From: an uncultured Flavobacteriales bacterium
GTDB lineage: Bacteria > Bacteroidota > Bacteroidia > Flavobacteriales > Flavobacteriaceae
Direction: 5' to 3'
Assembly (NCBI GenBank): GCA_913058295.1
Contig: CAJXRD010000035.1
Span: forward strand, 1 to 35,697
Length of the DNA stretch: 35,697 nucleotides
Shown here: positions 1 through 7,607 of the stretch, in pieces
Position numbering within the stretch: the first letter of the stretch is position 1
How the letters are laid out: every line of letters starts with the position of its first letter
The notes under the pieces: model-generated
What the model was told of the DNA's origin: nothing
The model's input: the letters and a program-made list of their open reading frames with translations, nothing else
The model's database searches: none
Made by a program: the position numbers and the translations under genes

Positions 1-47
1 CTACACAGAGTAGATCGTCGGCAGCGTCAGATGTGTATAAGAGACAG
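1..47 (+). other. Nextera/Illumina adapter contamination
   Basis: Not genomic. Bases 1-6 are the end of the Illumina P5 primer, 7-14 (AGAGTAGA) match a standard Nextera i5 index (number 504), 15-28 are the Nextera read-1 handle, and 29-47 are the 19-base Tn5 mosaic end ending in GAGACAG. The order P5 tail, index, handle, mosaic end is exactly that of a library molecule, so the assembly kept an untrimmed adapter at the contig end. Real sequence starts at 48. Confidence 0.98.
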
Positions 48-1465
48 CTTTAATACCCATCTATGGAGAAATACACATTATCTTAATACTATTAGGAACT
101 TTCTTTTTACTTCCGAAACTAACCAATAAACGTTTTAATGTTTTTCTAGCATTACTATTTCTTGTATATCTAGTTCAAACAATTCAGGTATATATTGCTT
201 CAGATCTTTTAACTATTAGATGGATAATGATTGCAAGTGGGGTAATTCTTATCATCGCATTTTTAGATGCCATAAAAGTTATAAAAAAGTCACCCCAACA
301 TTTTACTCCTATTAAACGATTATTTAAAATATTGACTCCAATATATATTACATTTTTAATTATTGCAATAATAGCCAATATTATAGGTATGACTTCTTTA
401 TCTAACTTATTGATGATGGGAGTTCTACTTTCTACCGTTTTAGGAATAGTTGTTAACCTTACTGTAAAAGTAATTGCTAGTCTTATTGTTATATTATTTA
501 AAGTAAAAAAGTCAACGAACATTGAAGCATTGACTACCATGGTAAATGCTACCCACAAAAGGATTCAACCAATTTTAGTATGGATTGGTTTATTTGTTTG
601 GATTATGTTTACAATTAAAGCATTCGATCTTTCCAACATTTTCTTTTCTTGGCTTGATAGTTTGATGACTACTAAATGGGAAATTGGAGAAACAGTTATT
701 TCTTTAGGTGGAATACTTGCTTTTATCGGCATCTTTGTAGTTACAATTCTACTCGCAAAATTAGTAGCTACCATCTTACAGGATGATTGGATGATAAACA
801 TTCTTCCTCGTGGCTTAGCTTCTGCGATTTCACTTATATTAAGAATTATAATAGTTACTGCAGGTTTCTATATTGCTGTAGCTGCTGTCGGAATAGATTT
901 AAGCAAGTTAGGATTCATTATTGGAGCCTTAGGTGTTGGTATTGGTTTTGGATTACAAAATGTAGTATTAAACTTTATATCTGGACTTATTCTTGCTTTT
1001 GAAAGACCTATTAATCTGGGAGACACTATTGAAGTAGACCAAGAGTTTGGTGTCGTTACCAATATTGGGATTCGATCTAGTACTATAAAATCGTACTCGG
1101 GTTATGAATCCATAATACCTAATGGAGATTTAATCGCTAAAAAAGTAAATAATCACACCCTTGCAAATCGAGATAGAAGAAGTAAAATACATATGAAAAC
1201 TGCAGCAAGTGCAGATCCATTAAAGGTGATTGAACTCTTTAATAATATAGCCTCCACTCATCCGGTAATCTATAAAGATCCAGCACCAAAAACCTATTTT
1301 TATGGTTATGACCTAGAAGGAAATTTAAGTTTTGCCTTACTCTTCTGGACTACCTTTTCTGACACCTTAAAGACCAATAGTGCTATTTCGTTAGAAATAT
1401 ATTTCGCATTAAAAGAAGCTAGTATACAGGCACCCGTTCCAGTTAGAAGGATTATTAAGGACTAA
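48..1465 (+). CDS. MscS-family mechanosensitive ion channel, 5' truncated
   Basis: Inner-membrane channel that would open under membrane tension during hypo-osmotic shock. The frame is open from the first genomic codon (50) with hydrophobic sequence and no stop, so the gene is cut by the contig end. The first in-frame ATG (227) is internal, lying between predicted membrane segments. About 471 residues remain. Several membrane helices are followed by the pore-lining helix and MscS beta domain: the stretch GFGLQNVVLNFISG and then ERPINLGDTIEV, with the IIPNGDLI strand downstream, is the family signature. The multiple helices before the pore resemble the larger MscK/YbdG-like members rather than minimal three-helix MscS. 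Convergent with the next gene, with only 15 bases between the stop codons and no obvious terminator. The family is certain; the subfamily is not, because the N-terminus is missing. Confidence 0.93.
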
Positions 1466-1480
1466 AAATTATTATGAAGA

Positions 1481-2482
1481 TTAATCTTTAAAAATGGAAA
1501 CTCTTAAGATAGACCTTAAAGAAATAGTAACATCTGCATTTGCTCTAAATCCTAATGTATAACCCAATCCTCCGTTTTGATTTGCTGGCAAACTAAAATC
1601 ATCTGCAATTGTTAAAAATAAGAATGTAGACTTTATTACAGCCCCTCCTTGGCCATCAATTATTGCAGTAGTACTCGATGTAGAAAAAGTGGAGAGCGTA
1701 TTAGGGTTTGTTATTGAAGTTTCAATAGATCCCTTTTGGGAATTACCACTGGGAACTTCATATTCTATAACTACTCGCCAAAAATGTACTTGACCTTCAA
1801 CTGGATTCTCTAACATGGTAGATTCCGCTTCATCCCAAATTCCAGATTTTGTAGTATCCTCTGCATTTTCTGGCCAACGAGTTACTGGTGGATCTGCTAA
1901 TTCAAAATCAGCTTCATCGAAAGTAGCTGGAATTAATGGACCAAATACTGATTCATCTATTTGATAATTCGCTGTTGTAGTTACAGTTCCAAGACCTAAG
2001 GTATAATCTCTTTTTGTAACTTCCCAAGAATAATCATATTGCAAGGTTGCATCCAAAATATATTTTACAGCTCCGGCATCATTAAACTCTGGAAAATTCA
2101 TTAAAACAGATCCATCATTTCCTGCAGCAAACCCTTCTATATCCATAACAGAGGTCCATCTATAAAAGTCAGCATCCCAATATTGCAGTTTTTTTAACTC
2201 GGTATTATAAATAAGCATTCCTTCTTTTATATAATCTAATAATTCTGGAATAGGGTCAAGAACAGGGTCATTATCAGGGTAAATAGTAGATTTTTTATTA
2301 TCCGCTAAATTAGCGTCTCTTTCTGCAGAAGTCATTCTTGGTATTAAAATACCTTTTTTCGCGGATACTATATCAAGCATTGTATTAACATCTGGTGTAG
2401 TGGTACCAATACCCACCTGTGCAAAAGAGAAATTACTACTCAATAGTATATATATTAATAAAATGAAAATATTCTTTTTCAC
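1481..2482 (-). CDS. Secreted protein with GIGTTTP motif, function unknown
   Basis: A 333-residue protein with a clear signal peptide (about residues 1-21, cleavage near FSFA-Q). The mature N-terminus begins QVGIGTTTPDVNTMLDI and continues into KKGILIPRMTSAER. This opening is widespread at the start of Bacteroidota surface or secreted proteins of unknown role. The remainder is polar, rich in Thr, Asp and Asn, and probably beta-rich; no enzymatic motif is visible. No type IX sorting domain is seen at the C-terminus. The start codon is GTG (2480-2482): the in-frame codon five positions upstream is TAA, and starting here gives the signal peptide directly. It lies 45 bases downstream of the porin on the same strand and may be cotranscribed. 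An envelope or surface location is inferred. Confidence 0.85.
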   Translation of the reverse strand: MKKNIFILLIYILLSSNFSFAQVGIGTTTPDVNTMLDIVSAKKGILIPRMTSAERDANLADNKKSTIYPDNDPVLDPIPELLDYIKEGMLIYNTELKKLQYWDADFYRWTSVMDIEGFAAGNDGSVLMNFPEFNDAGAVKYILDATLQYDYSWEVTKRDYTLGLGTVTTTANYQIDESVFGPLIPATFDEADFELADPPVTRWPENAEDTTKSGIWDEAESTMLENPVEGQVHFWRVVIEYEVPSGNSQKGSIETSITNPNTLSTFSTSSTTAIIDGQGGAVIKSTFLFLTIADDFSLPANQNGGLGYTLGFRANADVTISLRSILRVSIFKD

Positions 2483-2527
2483 TGCCCTAATTATTTATCA
2501 AGTAAAAATACAAAAAAATAATTTTAA

Positions 2528-3706
2528 TTAAAAAATAGATACATCCCACTGAAGTCTAACATTACTTCCAGAGGAATTAACAGAATCAAACTCACTGTAC
2601 TCAATATAAGAGTATTCTAAAGTTAACTTGTTTTTGTGGCCTTTAAAAAACCAATTACAGCCCATGGTGTATTCGTAGTTATTATTAGCCGAAATTTCGT
2701 AATCAGCATCGTAAAATGATTGACGTATAAATACTTCTAAGGACTCTGGTATTTTAGAAAAACTATGATGTAAAAAATAACCTAATTGGGCATAATTACC
2801 AATAAGTAAGGTCTCTTCATTTTCAATTTTATCATCTAAATTCTTAAAATGAAACTCTTGTTGCCATGAAAACCCTTTGTATTTAAATGCGGTTTCAAAT
2901 AGCAATTGATCTACTTTATAAAGCCCTTCTTCCTCGGTTTCATAACCTATTAATTGTCCTCCACCACTTGTTGAAAATGCTGTATAAGGACTAGTATTCG
3001 TAACCCCCGCAATGGCAACAGATGAAATGAATTTTTTATGATACGCCAAATCGGAACCCAGAAATTTTAGGGGTATCCCATTTGGGTTCCATTGTAATCG
3101 CAACAAATACATCAAACTATTATCCCCATCTCCCCCATTTCCTCTACCGGTTCCAGTAAACGCAGATAACCAATAATTAAAGTTTGCAGCAGAGCCTCCA
3201 TCCAAATTTCCATAAACGGAAACTCCTTGTTGACGGTCTATAGTAAATATTCTATTTAATAAGGACCTATCTAATCCTTGTTGCTTTCCAGAAGAGATTA
3301 CTCTTTCTCTGGAATACCTTGCTTTCCATTGCCCGACTCTTAATTTTAGGAAAGAATACTTTTCAATTTGTATTCTAAAATCTAATAAATTTCCACCTTT
3401 AATATCTTGTTCAAAATAATAAGTATAATAGGACTTAGAAACATGACCACCAATTTTTATTCTTGCTCTATTAATGCCCAACTTTGTAGTTTCCTCTTCA
3501 AATTCATCACTTGTTTTTGGGAAGTTATCATAGGGATAAGAAGCCCGAAATTGGCCTCTAAAATCTATATTCATCTGGTATTGGTTCTGAAAAAAATGAA
3601 ATTCAAAACCTTTACCCTTTGTGATATAAAAAGTACTATCTGCTTTTTGAGAAATAACAGATTGACTCATTAAAAACAATCCTACAAGAAAAAAAAGCAA
3701 TCTCAT
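2528..3706 (-). CDS. Phosphate-selective porin O/P family protein
   Basis: Outer-membrane beta-barrel of 392 residues. A signal peptide (about residues 1-19, ending VISQ) is followed by alternating hydrophobic/polar strands and a C-terminal aromatic residue (WDVSIF), typical of barrels. The segment reading NRARIKIGGHVSKSYYTYYF, then the FEQDI and LRVGQWKARYSRER stretches, is characteristic of OprO/OprP-like porins. In Bacteroidota these are annotated as phosphate-selective, but substrate cannot be read from sequence and no phosphate-transport gene is adjacent. The start lies 13 bases after the hisS stop on the same strand, so expression may depend on the hisS transcript. Family confident; substrate unproven. 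Confidence 0.88.
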   Translation of the reverse strand: MRLLFFLVGLFLMSQSVISQKADSTFYITKGKGFEFHFFQNQYQMNIDFRGQFRASYPYDNFPKTSDEFEEETTKLGINRARIKIGGHVSKSYYTYYFEQDIKGGNLLDFRIQIEKYSFLKLRVGQWKARYSRERVISSGKQQGLDRSLLNRIFTIDRQQGVSVYGNLDGGSAANFNYWLSAFTGTGRGNGGDGDNSLMYLLRLQWNPNGIPLKFLGSDLAYHKKFISSVAIAGVTNTSPYTAFSTSGGGQLIGYETEEEGLYKVDQLLFETAFKYKGFSWQQEFHFKNLDDKIENEETLLIGNYAQLGYFLHHSFSKIPESLEVFIRQSFYDADYEISANNNYEYTMGCNWFFKGHKNKLTLEYSYIEYSEFDSVNSSGSNVRLQWDVSIF

Positions 3707-3719
3707 AAGTTATAGGCTT

Positions 3720-5102
3720 TTAAATCAGTTTATTAAGTAACTCATCAAATGTAAGTGATTCCTGTTCCCCGCTAATCATGTTTTTAAGGTTATAGGTTTG
3801 TGAAATCAATTCTTTATCTTCAATAACTACCACATAAGGAATCGCCCTCTTTTTCGCATAGTTCATTTGTTTGTTCTGCTGCTTGTTCTTTTTTGCAGTA
3901 TCTGGGTACAATTCACTTGCTATGCCCTTTTCTCTAAGCTTTGTTACCGCCTGCATAGCATATAAAGATTCTTTTTCTCCAAAATTGAGAAATAACACTT
4001 TGGTATTAGCTGAAACCGTTTCTGGAAATAAACCTAACTCTTCTATTACCAAATAAATACGATCCAATCCAAAGGAGATTCCAACCCCACTAATATTTTT
4101 TAAACCGAAAATCCCAGTTAAATCATCATAACGACCACCGCCGCCTATACTTCCCATTTTCACTCCTTCTGGCGGACTTACTTCAAAAATAGCTCCTGTA
4201 TAATAATTAAGTCCACGAGCAAGTGTAACATCAATTTCTAATATTGCAGATTTTAAGTTCAAGGTCTTAAAAGCATCCGTGATAAATTCTAATTCTTCTA
4301 TACCATTTAATCCAGTTTCAGAAGATGCTAACATCTCTTTTAAATCTGAAAGTTTTTCAGAAGCAGTTCCTCTTAAACTGAAAAGTGGTTGTAATTTTTC
4401 TAATGCATTTTCGGAAACCCCCTTAGTAAGCATTTCTTTTTTAACACCGTCTTCCCCTATTTTATCTAATTTATCTAAGGCAACTGTAAAGTCAATCAAT
4501 CTGTCCTCTGCACCAATTACTTCCGCAATACCGCTTAAGATTTTACGGTTGTTTAATTTTATAGTAACTCCTTTTAAATTCAGTTTATTAAAAACGTCAT
4601 CATATAATTGTACCAACTCTACTTCTTGCCAAAGTGAAGTGGAACCTACCACATCGGCATCGCACTGAAAGAATTCTCTAAACCGACCTTTTTGTGGACG
4701 GTCTGCTCTCCAAACGGGTTGAATCTGATATCGCTTAAATGGAAACGTAATTTCATTTTGGTGCTGTACTACATATCTTGCAAAAGGCACAGTAAGATCG
4801 TAACGTAAGGCTTTCTCTGAAATCTTTGAAATCAATTTTTGACTGTTCTTTTCTGAATATAAAGCATCATCTACTTTTCGCAAATAATCTCCGCTATTTA
4901 AAATCTTAAAAATCAATCGATCCCCTTCTTCCCCATATTTACCCATCAAGGTCTCGCTCTTTTCAAAGGAAGGAGTTTCTATAGGCTGATAACCATAAGT
5001 GCTAAAACAGTCTTTAATAATGTCCATTATATAACTACGTTTTATAACTTCTTCAGGAGAAAAATCTCTTGTTCCTTTTGGTATGGATGGTTTTTGTGCC
5101 AT
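3720..5102 (-). CDS. hisS: Histidine--tRNA ligase
   Basis: Class II aminoacyl-tRNA synthetase charging tRNA-His in the cytoplasm; 460 residues from the chosen start. Visible motifs: N-terminal KGTRDFSP, motif 2 around residues 141-153 ([13 protein letters not shown]), the histidine-specific ARGLNYYTG loop (295-303), GGGGRYDDL (320-328) and the motif 3 region with GISFGLDR, followed by a C-terminal anticodon-binding domain. The reading frame extends 27 codons further upstream to an ATG at 5183, but that extension is a translated heptamer repeat (Asn/Lys/Pro/Thr/Gln-rich) and normal family members begin at [11 protein letters not shown] therefore start at 5102. The true start could be tested by proteomics. 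Divergent from the permease gene across a 220-base gap. Confidence 0.96.
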   Translation of the reverse strand: MAQKPSIPKGTRDFSPEEVIKRSYIMDIIKDCFSTYGYQPIETPSFEKSETLMGKYGEEGDRLIFKILNSGDYLRKVDDALYSEKNSQKLISKISEKALRYDLTVPFARYVVQHQNEITFPFKRYQIQPVWRADRPQKGRFREFFQCDADVVGSTSLWQEVELVQLYDDVFNKLNLKGVTIKLNNRKILSGIAEVIGAEDRLIDFTVALDKLDKIGEDGVKKEMLTKGVSENALEKLQPLFSLRGTASEKLSDLKEMLASSETGLNGIEELEFITDAFKTLNLKSAILEIDVTLARGLNYYTGAIFEVSPPEGVKMGSIGGGGRYDDLTGIFGLKNISGVGISFGLDRIYLVIEELGLFPETVSANTKVLFLNFGEKESLYAMQAVTKLREKGIASELYPDTAKKNKQQNKQMNYAKKRAIPYVVVIEDKELISQTYNLKNMISGEQESLTFDELLNKLI

Positions 5103-5103
5103 A

Positions 5104-5152
5104 TATTGGGTTTTGGGTTTTGAGTTTTGGGTCTTTGGCTTTAGGTTTTGAG
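5104..5152 (+). repeat. TTTTGGG-like heptamer tandem array
   Basis: Seven consecutive 7-base units, four of them TTTTGGG or TTTTGAG exactly and the rest degenerate (ATATTGGG at the edge, TCTTTGG, CTTTAGG). On the plus strand this is telomere-like and holds three GGG runs. It lies directly upstream of the chosen hisS start and is in frame with it, so it creates a spurious 27-codon extension. Function unknown; see findings. Confidence 0.9.
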
Positions 5153-5190
5153 TGTTAAAATGAGATTGACTTAATGCATCCACCCATCGC

Positions 5191-5211
5191 CTTTTACCTT
5201 TTACCTTTCAC
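5191..5211 (+). repeat. CTTTTAC heptamer array, three units
   Basis: Two exact CTTTTAC units followed by CTTTCAC, also of 7-base period, 38 bases from the TTTTGGG array in the same hisS/permease intergenic region. Visible directly; function unknown. Confidence 0.8.
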
Positions 5212-5322
5212 CGTTTATCAAATGCAAATATCTTAAAATCTAAATTAAATAATCAGTTATTTTAAAATAATGGTAACTTTATGCGCCATTAATAGTCTAA
5301 TGGATAAATAACAACATCATTT

Positions 5323-6561
5323 ATGTTTTCACTTTTTTGGGTTAATGTACAAATTGCCTTAAATTCTATTAAAACTCAATTGCTTAGAACTATTCTAACT
5401 ATTGTAATTATTGGAATTGGTATATGGGCTTTAGTAGGGATTTTAAGTGCGGTTAAGGCTATGGAGACTTCTATTTCTGGGAGTTTTGCATCTATGGGTT
5501 CCAATACTTTTAATATACAACGCTACGATTTTGGGGTACAGCGTCATGGCGGAGAACGGGAAAAGGTAAATCCAATTATTAGTTACCAAAACATTAGAGA
5601 GTTTGTAGATATATATGAATATCCTCTTACACAAACTTCCATTTCATTTAGAGGCACTAGAACTGCAGAGATTAAATATGAAAGTGAAAAAACAGATCCA
5701 GAAGTTCAAGTTTATGGTATTAATGAGCATTATTTAGAAAACACAGGAACCGAAGTAGAAAGAGGAAGAAACTTCAATATTTTTGATATTCAGAATAATA
5801 ATAAGGTTTGTATTATTGGTTCCGATTTTTTGAAAAACTTTTTTGTAAGTGAAGATCCAATTGGAAAAACAATAAGTATTCGAGGAGTAAAATTTAAAAT
5901 TATTGGACTCCTAGAATCAAAAGGCTCCACCTTCGGAAACAATCAAGATTTAAAAGTATTAATACCAATACAAGTAGCTAGAAGTATTTATACCCAACCT
6001 AGAATAAATTATACCATAAGTATTATGGTAAAAGATAAAGCATTTCTCGACAATGCTACTGATGAAGCTATCATTACATTTAGAAATATAAGAGGATTAA
6101 ATCCAATAGAGGAAAACGATTTTGGCTTAGAACGTAGTGATGACCTTATTAACCGAATTGCAAGCATCACAAGTTATTTAGAAATCTCTGGATGGATTAT
6201 CAGTATCATTACCATCCTAGGTTCATCTATTGCTCTTATGAATATTATGTTGGTTTCCGTAACCGAACGTACCCGAGAAATTGGAGTTCGCAAAGCATTA
6301 GGAGCAAAAAATTCTACGATAGCTACTCAGTTTTTTATCGAAACAATTGTTATCGGGCAATTGGGAAGTGTTCTTGGTATTCTATTAGGAATCGCTACAG
6401 GTTTTGCTTTTTCTTCCTTTTTTGATTCTGAATTTTCCCTCCCTTGGGTTCCAATGATTTGGGCGACAATTATTACGTTTATAATTGCAGTTATTGCTGG
6501 CTCCTACCCTGCTTCAAAAGCAGCAAAACTAGATCCTATAGAAAGTTTACGCTATGAATAA
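5323..6561 (+). CDS. ABC transporter permease, FtsX/MacB type
   Basis: A 412-residue inner-membrane protein. One transmembrane helix near residues 18-42 is followed by a MacB periplasmic core domain (about 45-250) and a C-terminal FtsX-like block of three helices (about 290-405). The loop ERTREIGVRKALGAK after the first C-terminal helix and the ending ASKAAKLDPIESLRYE are hallmarks of the MacB/LolE-type permease family, which couple ATP hydrolysis to periplasmic mechanics or export. No ABC ATPase gene or periplasmic adaptor is adjacent, so the partner must be encoded elsewhere. Its stop overlaps the start of the acetyltransferase gene by 8 bases, indicating translational coupling. Substrate unknown. 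Confidence 0.9.
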   Translation: MFSLFWVNVQIALNSIKTQLLRTILTIVIIGIGIWALVGILSAVKAMETSISGSFASMGSNTFNIQRYDFGVQRHGGEREKVNPIISYQNIREFVDIYEYPLTQTSISFRGTRTAEIKYESEKTDPEVQVYGINEHYLENTGTEVERGRNFNIFDIQNNNKVCIIGSDFLKNFFVSEDPIGKTISIRGVKFKIIGLLESKGSTFGNNQDLKVLIPIQVARSIYTQPRINYTISIMVKDKAFLDNATDEAIITFRNIRGLNPIEENDFGLERSDDLINRIASITSYLEISGWIISIITILGSSIALMNIMLVSVTERTREIGVRKALGAKNSTIATQFFIETIVIGQLGSVLGILLGIATGFAFSSFFDSEFSLPWVPMIWATIITFIIAVIAGSYPASKAAKLDPIESLRYE

Positions 6562-7087
6562 CGTAAAGCAGGTTTTTCAAACTTTAGAAACAAATCGATT
6601 ACAGTTAAGAAAGCCAATTGAAGAGGATGCTCCACAAATATTTTATTTGCGCTCTAATGATACTGTAAATCAATACATTTTAAGAGCCAAACAAAAAGAC
6701 CTAAAAGAAGCAGTATCCTTTATTAATGATCGGAATAATGATATTGAAAATGGAAAAATATATTATTGGGCAATCACTTTAAAAGGGTCAGAAGAATTAA
6801 TTGGATCTATATGTTTATGGAATTTTTCTGAAGATAAAACCGTTTCAGAAATTGGTTATGATCTACATCCAGATTATTTTCAAAAGGGCATTATGACTGA
6901 AGCTATTCAAGAAATTATCAACTTTGGATTTAATAAGCTTCAACTAAAAAACATTGAAGCGTTTACACATAAAGAAAACTGTAGCTCCGTAAAACTTTTA
7001 GAAAAAAATGGTTTTATATACGACCTTTTAAGAGTAGACGAAGGTTTCCCACATAATCATATTTTTGTTTTAAAGAACCCTAATTAA
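6554..7087 (+). CDS. GNAT-family N-acetyltransferase, RimJ/RimL-like
   Basis: A 177-residue acetyl-CoA-dependent acetyltransferase. The N-terminal ETNRLQLRKPIEEDA is typical of the RimJ/RimL/Acetyltransf_3 group. The strand IGYDLHPDYFQKGIMTEAI holds the acetyl-CoA pyrophosphate loop (Q-K-G-I-M in place of Q/R-x-x-G-x-G/A), and NCSSVKLLEKNGF near residues 145-157 is the conserved helix. The substrate may be a protein N-terminus or a small amine; the sequence does not say. It overlaps the permease gene by 8 bases (ATGAATAA), so it is probably translated from the same message, and it overlaps the convergent downstream gene by 8 bases at the 3' end. Confidence 0.9.
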   Translation: MNNVKQVFQTLETNRLQLRKPIEEDAPQIFYLRSNDTVNQYILRAKQKDLKEAVSFINDRNNDIENGKIYYWAITLKGSEELIGSICLWNFSEDKTVSEIGYDLHPDYFQKGIMTEAIQEIINFGFNKLQLKNIEAFTHKENCSSVKLLEKNGFIYDLLRVDEGFPHNHIFVLKNPN

Positions 7088-7553
7088 CAATCTTATCGAA
7101 AAAAGTAAATAATGCTCCTTTTGTAATATTTGCTCCTTGCTTAATTAAAGAAAAAATATCTCCATTTCTATCTTCTGAAAATTCTTTAATAGCAGTAAAA
7201 AATTCAACATCATCTTCCGCAAAGTTTTTTTGTAGCCATTGATAACCTTCCGTTGTTGTTAAATCGATGCTTTCATCTTTCGTTTTTACAACTATTAGCT
7301 TCATCGCATTTTCTTCTACTTTAAACAAAAATAATTGCTGTGGAGAAATGTTTTCAAGGTAGTTTGATTTAGATAAAACTCCTTCCCAGATTAAATCGCT
7401 AAAGATGTCTAACTCTTCTTCAGCCGCTTCTGGTTGATTCTCTTTAATTTGTTTCCACTCTTCTCCAGTAATAGATTGAGTTGCTAAAAAATTGATGAAC
7501 TCTTGGTGAAGTTCTTCAAATTGTTCTTTGGTAAGTCTGCTATATTTTATCAT
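7080..7553 (-). CDS. DUF6495-like protein of unknown function
   Basis: A 157-residue acidic, soluble protein without signal peptide or membrane segment. The N-terminal half (RLTKEQFEELHQEFINFLA and then EELDIFSDLIWEGVL) matches my recollection of a short flavobacterial family annotated DUF6495; no function is known to me. The C-terminus ends with a Gly/Ala/Phe-rich helix. The ATG is separated from a GC-rich hairpin by only seven thymines (7554-7560), so the mRNA leader is either very short or runs through the terminator of the upstream TonB receptor gene. The gene converges with the GNAT gene and overlaps it by 8 bases. Gene existence is confident; the family name less so. Confidence 0.82.
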   Translation of the reverse strand: MIKYSRLTKEQFEELHQEFINFLATQSITGEEWKQIKENQPEAAEEELDIFSDLIWEGVLSKSNYLENISPQQLFLFKVEENAMKLIVVKTKDESIDLTTTEGYQWLQKNFAEDDVEFFTAIKEFSEDRNGDIFSLIKQGANITKGALFTFFDKIVN

Positions 7554-7579
7554 AAAAAAACGCCCCTTTATTAGGGGCG
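7554..7579 (-). terminator. Rho-independent terminator of the TonB receptor gene
   Basis: On the minus strand a 7-bp GC-rich stem (CGCCCCT with AGGGGCG, plus-strand 7561-7567 and 7573-7579) with a 5-base loop is followed by seven T residues (7560-7554). It lies 28 bases after the receptor stop codon. The T-tract runs directly into the ATG of the DUF6495-like gene. Confidence 0.85.
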
Positions 7580-7607
7580 CAAATTTACTAATTATTTCAT
7601 TTATATT

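Noticed and set aside
5103-5183. 27-residue N-terminal extension of HisS up to the ATG at 5183
   Set aside because: It is a translated heptamer repeat with no family similarity; HisS homologues begin at the internal MAQKP start.
5171-5240. Short plus-strand ORF of about 20 residues beginning at the ATG near 5174
   Set aside because: Made mostly of the CTTTTAC repeat and has no coding character.
5274-5283. TAACTTTATG as promoter of the FtsX-like permease
   Set aside because: Deviates from TAnnTTTG at the last base and lacks a properly spaced TTTG; too weak to annotate.
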